Source: an uncultured Dorea sp.
GTDB taxonomy: Bacteria > Bacillota > Clostridia > Lachnospirales > Lachnospiraceae
Assembly (NCBI GenBank): GCA_910577685.1
Contig: CAJTOH010000023.1
Location: 1 to 58,846, forward strand
Length of the DNA: 58,846 bases
Direction: 5' to 3'
The position numbers and the translations under genes are program-made. The notes below the pieces were generated by a model, which ran no database searches, was not told the DNA's origin, and saw only the letters and a list, made by a program, of their open reading frames with translations. Below are positions 45,272 through 52,988 of this stretch, one piece after another. Positions within the stretch are counted from its first letter, which is position 1; each line of letters opens with the position of its first letter.

Positions 45272-46111
45272 TTAAACAACCACAATTACGCCGCCGTCGG
45301 CCGCATACATGCTGCTGATACCCGCCATATTCAGAATCAGGGTATCCTTAAACTCCGCCTTCTTCACCAATATATCCCGCACATACTCCGCGCGTTCCCG
45401 GCAGTTACAGTGGGAAACTGCCAGTATCTTCCCTTTGGAGTCTTTCAGGTCCTTCACTACCTCGTCCGTCAGCTTAGCCAGCGCTTTCTTAATCCCGCGC
45501 GCCTGCCCAAGCTGCCGTATCGTACCCTCCGGCGTCGCGCTCATGACCGGCTTGATATTCAGCGCCGTTGCCACTACCGCCTTTACGCCCTTAAGCCTGC
45601 CGTTCTTCCGCAGGGTATCTAACGTCTCCAAAACAAAATACGTGTTCTGCTTTTTAATATATGATTCCACCGTCTCTATAATCTGCGCAAATTCCATGCC
45701 CTTTTCTTCACATTCCACGATCTTCAGCGCAATCAGCGTCTCGCCCACAGATGCCGAACACGAGTTAAATACATAGATATCCTTCTCTCCATATTCCTCA
45801 TGATACAGGTTCTTTCCCAGAATCGCACTGTTATAGGAACCGCTCAGCTCCGCCGACAGGGTAACCGCATACACATGCTCCGCCTCGCAGCGGTATCCTT
45901 CCATATACCGTTCCGGCGACGGACAGGAAGACTTCGGCGATGTGGGGCTTGCCGCCACCCGCTTCAAGAAATCCGCCTGATCAAACGTCTCATCATCTAT
46001 AATATGATAATTATCCACATCAATCTCCAGGGATGCCGTCTCAAAACACCCTGATGCCTTCATCTCATCCGTCAGCTCTCCGCAGCTATCTACTATAATC
46101 TTATAACTCAT
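45272..46111 (-). CDS. DegV family fatty-acid-binding protein
   Basis: 279 residues from ATG 46111 (GGGAGG six bases upstream). SYKIIVDSCGELTDEM, SPTSPKSSCPSPERYME and VYAVTLSAELSGSYNSA are DegV motifs that hold a fatty-acid carboxylate. DegV/FakB proteins present fatty acids to FakA kinase for phospholipid synthesis. No fakA is next to it. It stands alone between two short noncoding stretches. Confidence 0.88.
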   Translation of the reverse strand: MSYKIIVDSCGELTDEMKASGCFETASLEIDVDNYHIIDDETFDQADFLKRVAASPTSPKSSCPSPERYMEGYRCEAEHVYAVTLSAELSGSYNSAILGKNLYHEEYGEKDIYVFNSCSASVGETLIALKIVECEEKGMEFAQIIETVESYIKKQNTYFVLETLDTLRKNGRLKGVKAVVATALNIKPVMSATPEGTIRQLGQARGIKKALAKLTDEVVKDLKDSKGKILAVSHCNCRERAEYVRDILVKKAEFKDTLILNMAGISSMYAADGGVIVVV

Positions 46112-46277
46112 ATCCATCCTCCCGGCATGCCGATGTCCCTAAAACGCATAGACGCTCTTCATATGATTCATTTCATACGGTTCTTGCCTCGATTGGGCAT
46201 GTCATTTAATTCTATACTATGTAGTTTTCAATACTACATGAATATCATACCATATTTATACCGGAAAAGGAAGCATT

Positions 46278-47468
46278 TTATTCACTGATTTTAATTCTTC
46301 TGGATACGCCGAGCGCAATGCCCATCTCTACCATCAGAAACAGGCTTGACGTTCCCCCGTAACTGATAAAGGGCAGCGTAATGCCCGTCGTCGGAATCAG
46401 ATTCGTCACAACGGCAATATTAAGCACAACCTGAAGCGCGACATGGGCAAAGATTCCCGTCACCACCAGCGAGCCGTACATATCCGGCGCATTCTGCGCT
46501 ACAAACATCAGGCGGTAAAGCAGCAGTCCAAACAGGACCAGCACAATAATCACACCGAAAACTCCCAATTCTTCACAGACAATCGAAAGAATCATGTCGT
46601 TTTGTACCTCCGGCATAATCATCTTCTGCGCGCTGTTTCCCAGCCCCTTCCCGAAAAATCCCCCTGAGCCCACGGCATATAATCCCTGCAGAACCTGATA
46701 TCCCCCGTCCTCAGCATGTCCTTCCGGATTCAGCCACACAAGAATCCTACGCAGACGGAAATTCTTGCTGGTCTCAAGCATGTTCCCCAACAGCCTGACT
46801 CCCGCAATCACACAGACCAGCCCTGCTGCCGCAAGTATCACAAAGGGCTTTGTCTTAGGATGAACTACAAAGATCATAATACAGGTAATCCCCATTACTA
46901 TGATCGCCGTACTCAGATTGTCTGTCAGCACCAAAACACAGACTGCCGAGAATCCCCCCCACAGAAGCGCCTTTCGGATACCGCTCCAACTCTTGATCTC
47001 CTTTCCCATATTACAGATCAGCACAGGGATAAAAAGGATCACGGCAATCTTTGCAATCTCCGACGGCTGCAGCTGCTGCCCTAAAGGCAGCCGGATCCAT
47101 CTTCTCGCCCCTTTGACCTCTTTGCCGAGCGGCGTCTGCACCAGCGCCATCATGAATATAGATAAGAAATAAATCTTTTTCGCCCATTTGATATAGATAT
47201 GGTAATCAATCTTAGCAATAATATACATCCCCGCAAATCCGGCCGCATAGAAAAAAAGCTGCCGTTTGAAATAGTACATACTGTCCTCATGCTCAATCAG
47301 GGCGCTGTACGCGGTCGTACTGTACAGCATTACCAATCCGAAACAAATTAAAAAAATCAATACGGTAAGCAAGTTAAAATCAAAGAAACGGATCATATAC
47401 CCGCTTTTTTTCTCCCTGCTCCTTGGTTTGTCTGCCTTCTGCCTTCTTACTCTTCGATTCTTTGCCAT
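46278..47468 (-). CDS. SEDS protein, FtsW/RodA family (second copy)
   Basis: 396 residues with ten membrane helices: FNLLTVLIFLICFGLVMLYSTTAY, LPLGQQLQPSEIAKIAV and NLIPTTGITLPFISYGGTS. It has an extra basic N-terminus (KNRRVRRQKADKPRSREKKSG). It closely resembles the FtsW at 35522 in layout. One would serve vegetative division and the other spore formation (SpoVE) or elongation (RodA); sequence alone does not decide. It stands alone, divergent from the cotJ operon. Confidence 0.85.
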   Translation of the reverse strand: MAKNRRVRRQKADKPRSREKKSGYMIRFFDFNLLTVLIFLICFGLVMLYSTTAYSALIEHEDSMYYFKRQLFFYAAGFAGMYIIAKIDYHIYIKWAKKIYFLSIFMMALVQTPLGKEVKGARRWIRLPLGQQLQPSEIAKIAVILFIPVLICNMGKEIKSWSGIRKALLWGGFSAVCVLVLTDNLSTAIIVMGITCIMIFVVHPKTKPFVILAAAGLVCVIAGVRLLGNMLETSKNFRLRRILVWLNPEGHAEDGGYQVLQGLYAVGSGGFFGKGLGNSAQKMIMPEVQNDMILSIVCEELGVFGVIIVLVLFGLLLYRLMFVAQNAPDMYGSLVVTGIFAHVALQVVLNIAVVTNLIPTTGITLPFISYGGTSSLFLMVEMGIALGVSRRIKISE

Positions 47469-47561
47469 ATATTTACACTCCCATCACACCTATTATACTC
47501 AGATACCGCCGCAAAAACAACCTGCAAACGAAGGAAAACACGCACCACTTTCTAAATTTTC

Positions 47562-47569
47562 CATACAAT
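47562..47569 (+). promoter_or_regulatory. Possible SigE -10 box of cotJ operon
   Basis: CATACAAT matches the SigE -10 consensus CATACANT and lies 35 bases before cotJA. No convincing -35 box is present at 14-15 bases upstream, so support is partial. The cotJ operon of Bacillus subtilis is SigE-dependent. Confidence 0.4.
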
Positions 47570-47604
47570 GTTATTGCAAACGTTCTATGAAAGGAGCAAC
47601 ACAT

Positions 47605-47901
47605 ATGCCGAATTATCGCTACAACACATCGGATTACATGAGGCGGAACGGCTGCAGCAGACCTGCCCCGACTCCGGTTCCTATGCCGCAGCCCGTAATG
47701 CCCTGCCGCCCTGTCGACGAACCTGCCTGCTGTGACGACAATGCCGAGTTCGACGAATTAAACGGCATGCCGCTCGCTATGGCATACGTTCCCTGGCAGG
47801 AATGGAGGAATCTCTACGAAGCAGAAAAAGGATTTCATAAAGGGACCATTTTTGAAGAACTAGATAAACCATTCAGAGGGATTGGAGGTTGTTGCAGATG
47901 A
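47605..47901 (+). CDS. cotJA: Spore coat associated protein CotJA
   Basis: 98 residues from ATG 47605 behind AAAGGAG. A proline- and cysteine-rich N-terminus is followed by the CotJA core PLAMAYVPWQEWRNLYEAEKGFHKGTIFEELDKPF. It is a small protein of the inner spore coat. It overlaps cotJB by four bases (ATGA). A longer frame to 47428 has no support. Confidence 0.92.
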   Translation: MPNYRYNTSDYMRRNGCSRPAPTPVPMPQPVMPCRPVDEPACCDDNAEFDELNGMPLAMAYVPWQEWRNLYEAEKGFHKGTIFEELDKPFRGIGGCCR

Positions 47902-48167
47902 CGGAGAGCAAACCTAACCGCAGTGAATTATTAGAATGGATCAACGTGGTCAGCTTCGCGGTTGACGATGTCAAACTGTTTCTGGATACGCATCCGTGCA
48001 GCGAAGATGCATTGGAATATTTCGAAGAGTTCAAAAAGCAACGGGTTCAGGCGCTTAGCGAGTATGCCAAACACTTTGGCCCGCTGACGCTCGACACGGC
48101 CTGCACCCCGGCAGAATACTGGTGCTGGATCAACGAACCATGGCCCTGGCAGGAAGGAGGATGCTAG
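47898..48167 (+). CDS. cotJB: Spore coat protein CotJB
   Basis: 89 residues from ATG 47898, with GGAGG nine bases upstream. LLEWINVVSFAVDDVKLFLDTHP and YAKHFGPLTLDTA...YWCWINEPWPWQEGGC match the CotJB family. It acts with CotJA and CotJC in the coat. It is translationally coupled to cotJA and followed after three bases by cotJC. Confidence 0.92.
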   Translation: MTESKPNRSELLEWINVVSFAVDDVKLFLDTHPCSEDALEYFEEFKKQRVQALSEYAKHFGPLTLDTACTPAEYWCWINEPWPWQEGGC

Positions 48168-48170
48168 TAT

Positions 48171-48362
48171 ATGTGGAATTATGAAAAACGCTTACAGCAC
48201 CCTGTTAAGATCACGCAGACAAATCCGAAGATTGCGCAGGTAATCATCACACAGTTCGGCGGACCTGACGGGGAACTGGCCGCTTCTATGCGTTATCTGT
48301 CGCAGCGGTATACGATGCCTTACAAGGAAGTAACGGGAATCCTTACGGATATTGGTACGGAA
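48171..48362 (+). pseudogene. cotJC: CotJC manganese-catalase-like protein, 5' part (cut by element)
   Basis: The first 64 codons (MWNYEKRLQHPVKI...GPDGELAASMRYLSQRYTMPYKEVTGILTDIGTE) are clear CotJC. Intact proteins continue EELAHLEM, the first metal ligands, to about 190 residues. Here the match stops after GTE (48362) and 26 unrelated codons (ASEMFRRRRY...) follow to 48443. The break is where the serine recombinase element begins. The missing 3' part is not in the window. Either the gene is dead or it is rebuilt by excision during sporulation. Confidence 0.88.
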
Positions 48363-48393
48363 GCCTCTGAAATGTTCCGGCGGCGGCGCTATT

Positions 48394-50016
48394 TCAGGGG
48401 CCGGCGTTTTTTGACGCTGCTACGGCCGTATAACTCCATTTAATAGGAAGTAAATTCAGATATATATCTATATTTTCCCTGTCGTTGACCACCATTTTAT
48501 CAAGTAACTGCGTGTAAAATTCATCCTCATACTCAATGCCGTCTATAAGCTCCTCCACGGCTTTTTTAATGTCCTCCACAGGTTCTTTTTGCTTTGCCGG
48601 ACCAGTCGGCTGCTTTTTAATGTTTCCCTCCATGGATTTCAAGTTTTCGATTTCAGCGCCATACTTTTCCCTAAGAGCAGCAAATTCATTGCGGTCAATT
48701 TCACCGCTTATATAAAGTTCAATCAAATCGGTACGCTTTTTCTGCGCGGCTTCCATTTGACCTTCAGGAGTATCTGTATCCGCACCTGTCATATCCATTG
48801 AAATAACCTTATTAATCGTCTTGATTAAGTTATTGGATATTCTCCGCCGGTCAATGGGCAGCTGTCTGCAGACAAGATACATAATATGGAGGGCTTCTTC
48901 GTTTCGGATACTCGCACCAAAGCATCCGATGCTGTTCCCTGCACCGTCGGTATGGGGACTTCCGTACTTTACTCCCTTATAGCAGCGCCATGCCTTATAC
49001 TTGCTTTTGTCCTTTCGTGTCTTGCAGCGGGCAACATAGCTTGCCCCGCATCTGCCGCATTTGATTTTCCCGGAAAAAATGTAACGGCTGCTGTGTTTTG
49101 CCCTGCCTTCCTGTGAAAACGATTTCGCATCCAAGATCCGGTTTGCCTTATCAAAAAGCTCACGGGAAATAATCGGCTCATGGTGGTCTTTGATAATGAC
49201 AAATTCCTCCTGCCCCAGATTTACCTTCTTTTCATGGGATAAATAATCCGGCGTAAAAGTCTTCTTCTGCACCAAATCCCCGCAGTATTTTTCATTGCGT
49301 AACACTCGTAAAATAACGGTGTTGCTCCATTCTTTCACACGCATAGGATTAATGCCCTCCTCCCGAAGCTCACGAGCGATAACATGAGTACCTTTGCCCC
49401 CGTCTACAAACTTTTCAAAGATCAGCCTGACGATTTTAGCGCCCTCTTCATTAATATACATTTTGCCGTCCTTCACATCATAGCCGAGCATACTGCGACC
49501 AAACACAACGCCCTGCTCCATCCGGCGTTTCTGGCCCCATTTGACACGTTCGGAAGTCCTGCGGCTTTCTTCCTGCGCGATAGAGGACATAATGGCAAGG
49601 CGAAGCTCAGCGTCGCCGTCCAGGGTATTGATATTATCGTTTAAAAAGACGACGCCTACTCCGCGTTTTTTCAAGTCGCGGGTATAGAAGATACTGTCAA
49701 GGGTATTTCTCGCAAAACGGGAAATCTCCTTTGTTATTATCAAATCAAAATCACCGTTTTTGGCGCACGCAATCATACGGTTAAATTCTTTACGCTTCTT
49801 TGTATTTGTTCCGGAGATTCCTTCATCCGCAAAAATCTCATACAATTCCCAATCTGGGTGATGTTCTATATATTGACGGAAATAACGCTGCTGACTTTCA
49901 AATGAATTCGCCTGGTCTTCTTTGTCTGAGGAAACACGGCAGTACGCGGCAACCCTCTTTTTTATTTTACGTAGGTTTCTCTCTTGATTGAGAGTTTCGT
50001 ACCTGTCTATTGACAT
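48394..50016 (-). CDS. Large serine recombinase
   Basis: 540 residues from ATG 50016 (GGGAG eight bases upstream); a GTG at 50202 would add 62 residues. The resolvase domain has RVAAYCRVSSDKEDQANSFESQ with the catalytic serine, ITKEISRFARN and SSIAQEESRRTSERVKWG. A recombinase domain, a zinc ribbon (KCGRCGASYVARC...), and a coiled coil near the end follow. Such enzymes integrate and excise elements between att sites. It lies against the cotJC break and faces it. SpoIVCA of the Bacillus skin element is a relative by function. Confidence 0.92.
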   Translation of the reverse strand: MSIDRYETLNQERNLRKIKKRVAAYCRVSSDKEDQANSFESQQRYFRQYIEHHPDWELYEIFADEGISGTNTKKRKEFNRMIACAKNGDFDLIITKEISRFARNTLDSIFYTRDLKKRGVGVVFLNDNINTLDGDAELRLAIMSSIAQEESRRTSERVKWGQKRRMEQGVVFGRSMLGYDVKDGKMYINEEGAKIVRLIFEKFVDGGKGTHVIARELREEGINPMRVKEWSNTVILRVLRNEKYCGDLVQKKTFTPDYLSHEKKVNLGQEEFVIIKDHHEPIISRELFDKANRILDAKSFSQEGRAKHSSRYIFSGKIKCGRCGASYVARCKTRKDKSKYKAWRCYKGVKYGSPHTDGAGNSIGCFGASIRNEEALHIMYLVCRQLPIDRRRISNNLIKTINKVISMDMTGADTDTPEGQMEAAQKKRTDLIELYISGEIDRNEFAALREKYGAEIENLKSMEGNIKKQPTGPAKQKEPVEDIKKAVEELIDGIEYEDEFYTQLLDKMVVNDRENIDIYLNLLPIKWSYTAVAASKNAGP

Positions 50017-50261
50017 AAGAATATCTCCCTTCCCGCCAAAGCCCCGCCGTTTCTTAAGTATGGTTCCGTATAGGCAGTCTCCTATGCGGACACACTCGCG
50101 GCGCTTTAACGAGCAATATCGTCTGGCTATAAGATATTCATTAGGGTTTGTACGATATAACATTCTTACCGCTATTATTAACGCGGGAGCCTCGTTCTGC
50201 ACTGATTACGGCAAAGGTAGACATTCCTGCAGTAAATGAGATAATTCTGATAATACGGAAA

Positions 50262-51290
50262 TCAGTCCATTACTAATCTGAAATTATATTCTGCGATAAA
50301 ATAGATACAAGTATTTAATACCCAAATAAATCCCGTTATATTATCTTTACTTGCTAAATTCTGCGCTTTTAATATTTCAGTTAGATCCAGTCTTTCAAAA
50401 TATTCTTTATATTTGTTCTTCGGAATCTTATATAGTCCGCATTGAATTCTATTTGCTTTAGAAATATTATGATATATAACCTTCTTTAATACATCTCTCA
50501 TATAGTTCCAATACGCTAGATTCGTATGTATATATTCCTGTTTTGTAACCCAATTAACCAACTGATATTTTGCTGTCGGTAATATATGCTCTGCAACCAC
50601 TTTTTGTAAAGCATTATCAATAACATTTTCTATGTTATTTACTGAAGATATTTCTAGAATTTCATCACAGCACTTTTTCCTTTTTTCCGTATCACTTACT
50701 CCAAAATGCTTTTCAAGCAAATCATCTATTCTATGCGGAAAATCAATCTTCGAACCCAGTATAGTTTCTTGTTCTACTAATGCTTTATATTCTTTTCCCG
50801 GCTGCAATGATACCGGAATCTTCCGTTCAGCAAAATCATCATCCGGCAATTGACATAAATGCCGATATGATTCAATCATAGGATAATTAATATACAACCT
50901 TCCCATATCAGCAGCATCACCAAAACACCTTTGCATTTCTAAAATCTTTTCTTCCGAGAAATTAGTATCATGCCGCTCATAATCGAATACTAAAACTATA
51001 TTTGTGAAATCTTCTTTATATCGAAGTTTATCCGGATATTGTTTCTTACTAATAACAAAAGGCAAATCAATATCCATATTTTCCTCTGCCCACTTTTCAC
51101 CGTACTCTTTAACTATATCGTTATATAACTGATAGATATTTGTTCCATAAATCCAAATTTCGTCCATGTTAATATTGATTTCAGGAAAACATTTAAAAAT
51201 CAACCAAAATAACTTATTTTTTTCATGATGCCTTTCTACGATCAGCAAATTTTGGCTTCGTTTTCTTACCTTGCCTCGATAATTATTCAT
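50262..51290 (-). CDS. TOPRIM-like/RloB-like protein, probable defence partner
   Basis: 342 residues from ATG 51290. SQNLLIVERHHEKNKLFW near 13-30 has a strand ending in E, FTNIVLVFDYERHDTNFS has an acidic DXEXXXD cluster, and LYINYPMIESYRHL is like the NPXXE region of RloB/OLD-type TOPRIM nucleases. The C-terminal half is helical and unassigned. The start overlaps the ATPase stop by eight bases, so the two are translated together. It is low in GC. The call as a nuclease is inference; the family is not certain. Confidence 0.55.
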   Translation of the reverse strand: MNNYRGKVRKRSQNLLIVERHHEKNKLFWLIFKCFPEININMDEIWIYGTNIYQLYNDIVKEYGEKWAEENMDIDLPFVISKKQYPDKLRYKEDFTNIVLVFDYERHDTNFSEEKILEMQRCFGDAADMGRLYINYPMIESYRHLCQLPDDDFAERKIPVSLQPGKEYKALVEQETILGSKIDFPHRIDDLLEKHFGVSDTEKRKKCCDEILEISSVNNIENVIDNALQKVVAEHILPTAKYQLVNWVTKQEYIHTNLAYWNYMRDVLKKVIYHNISKANRIQCGLYKIPKNKYKEYFERLDLTEILKAQNLASKDNITGFIWVLNTCIYFIAEYNFRLVMD

Positions 51291-52434
51291 ATTTATCAAA
51301 CTCCCCGCTGATATACATCTTTTCGAGATTGTGACCTTCCCGCAACTCTCTTTCCGTTGCATTACAAAGTGAAGTCAATGTACCCGTTTTCGACAAAATA
51401 AATAAACAATCTGGTCGTATCAGCCGATTTGTCATCAAATTAGTATTATGAGAAGTCATAATAATCTGGCATTTAGGATATCTTCTCTTAAAAAAGTTTA
51501 TCACTTTCTCTGACATCTCATAATGATAAAAAGCGTCAAACTCATCTAGATATATAAAAGACGGAGTCCAATTTTTAGGAATCAATCGCCTATATAAATC
51601 AACTAACGCTAAAGTTCCACTGGATGCAGTTTCATAAAACGGCACTAATTTTTCATGTCCAAAATATAACTCTCTCTGACCATCCGGCAATTTTTGTAAT
51701 ATCAATTTGCACTCTATACCCATTTCATTAAGAAAATCTTCTAAATCTTTTAATCTATTGGAATCCTCCAGCAACTCATAAAAAGTATCATTCATTCTTC
51801 TTGGAATTCTTAACATTGCATTTCCGGCTGTAATCATAATCATTCTTCTGGTATAATTAGATAATTTAATTAAAATAGAATCATTATTCAATGCAACATT
51901 ACTTATTAACCATCTCAAAAATGGTAACCTAGGCTCTTGAAGTTCTTCATCATCATCAATATCTACTGATTGTAAGTATCTATCTATACTAGCTGTTTCT
52001 GCATTTATAAATTTAAGATTGCTAAAATCAAATTTATTATTTTCAAAATCACAGCTAAAAATAATTTTTCTGTTAATGAGCAATTCTTCATTCCTAAGTT
52101 CTTGATTAGAAAATCTAGCATAGCGATATACTAATTCATTATTTTCAAACCCAAACTCATATGAAAAAGCCGCCGTTTCGTCTACCGAATCCGCATTAAG
52201 AAATACTCCCGTGTCACCATAATGCCGCACGCCAAACATTGTTGTACATATATTAATTAACGCCTTTCCCAAATTTGTTTTTCCAGTCGCATTTCTACCA
52301 TAAATCAACATTTTGCTGATAGTTCCATCAGTGATACAATCCGTACTAAATTGATAGCCTGCAGTGTTTTCAAAATCTATAGATATTTCATCTTTAAAAT
52401 TTTTGTAATTTTTCAATGTAAATTTCTTTAACAT
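51283..52434 (-). CDS. AAA15/RloA-like ABC-type ATPase
   Basis: 383 residues. LKKFTLKNYKNFKDEISIDF is the usual start of SMC-like AAA15 ATPases, IYGRNATGKTNLGKAL (44-59) is Walker A, ETASSGTLALVDL is the signature, FIYLDEFDAFYHYEMS is Walker B, and IIMTSHNTN the switch region. The coiled-coil insertion is short. ATPases of this type act with a TOPRIM-like partner in AbiL, RloAB and PARIS-type phage defence. GGCAGGAAA precedes ATG 52434. Confidence 0.75.
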   Translation of the reverse strand: MLKKFTLKNYKNFKDEISIDFENTAGYQFSTDCITDGTISKMLIYGRNATGKTNLGKALINICTTMFGVRHYGDTGVFLNADSVDETAAFSYEFGFENNELVYRYARFSNQELRNEELLINRKIIFSCDFENNKFDFSNLKFINAETASIDRYLQSVDIDDDEELQEPRLPFLRWLISNVALNNDSILIKLSNYTRRMIMITAGNAMLRIPRRMNDTFYELLEDSNRLKDLEDFLNEMGIECKLILQKLPDGQRELYFGHEKLVPFYETASSGTLALVDLYRRLIPKNWTPSFIYLDEFDAFYHYEMSEKVINFFKRRYPKCQIIMTSHNTNLMTNRLIRPDCLFILSKTGTLTSLCNATERELREGHNLEKMYISGEFDKYE

Positions 52435-52531
52435 TTTCCTGCCATCCTTTCATATAGATTATTTGCATACAAATCTATGATTAGAGTATAACCATTTTTA
52501 CAACCTTCCACAATAGATTTCTGTAATTTTT

Positions 52532-52726
52532 TTACGGCAAATTTATATCTTTGACGACGATGACCGGCGGCCTCTCTTCGCCGTCGGAACCATAGCAGGT
52601 TGACAGTGCGAGAAGCTGCCGGTCATATTCCAAAAGAATATCTGTATTGTACATTCCTCTACGGCTGCAACGACAGAAAAAATATATACTTTCTCTACAA
52701 TGCTTAACTTTGTCCATTCCCTCCAT
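52532..52726 (-). CDS. Small ORF, unknown
   Basis: 64 residues (MEGMDKVKHCRESIYFFCRCSRRGMYNTDILLEYD...), overlapping the end of the next ORF by 23 bases. Cysteine-rich N-terminal part and VIVVKDINLP end. I do not recognise it. The paired, overlapping layout with 52704 suggests a real two-gene unit of the element; both are short and unproved. Confidence 0.4.
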   Translation of the reverse strand: MEGMDKVKHCRESIYFFCRCSRRGMYNTDILLEYDRQLLALSTCYGSDGEERPPVIVVKDINLP

Positions 52727-52898
52727 ACTGTTTTTCTATCTCTTCGATACAGCGTTCACACTGCGAACGTGTCAAAAGCCCTCTCTTTTTCAGAGAAACA
52801 AGTATTGACTTTTGAAATTGCAGATAAAACGCCGCGTATTCCTCTTCCGTTATTTGCGGGACAGGCCCTCCGGCATAGACAAACTCACGGCACTTCAA
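52704..52898 (-). CDS. Small SHOCT-like ORF
   Basis: 64 residues. The C-terminal part (ILVSLKKRGLLTRSQCERCIEEIEKQYGG) resembles the SHOCT-type helical hairpin of small proteins found beside serine recombinases in clostridial mobile elements. Its role is unknown; a recombination directionality factor is one speculative possibility. It lies upstream of 52532 and the defence genes on the same strand. Confidence 0.5.
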   Translation of the reverse strand: MKCREFVYAGGPVPQITEEEYAAFYLQFQKSILVSLKKRGLLTRSQCERCIEEIEKQYGGNGQS

Positions 52899-52988
52899 TC
52901 ATCAACACCACCTCGCAATAATATATTCATCAGAATATATATAATATAACGGGAGAGTTAGTCCTTTTTTGCGCTTCCGGAGAATATG

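Noticed and set aside
48394..50016. The serine recombinase as the invertase of the capsule promoter at 16352
   Set aside because: It is 32 kb away, of the large integrase class, and sits beside its own probable att site. An invertase elsewhere in the genome is more likely.
50017..50202. N-terminal extension of the recombinase by 62 residues (GTG 50202)
   Set aside because: The resolvase domain begins just after ATG 50016, which has a good GGGAG site; the extension has no family support.
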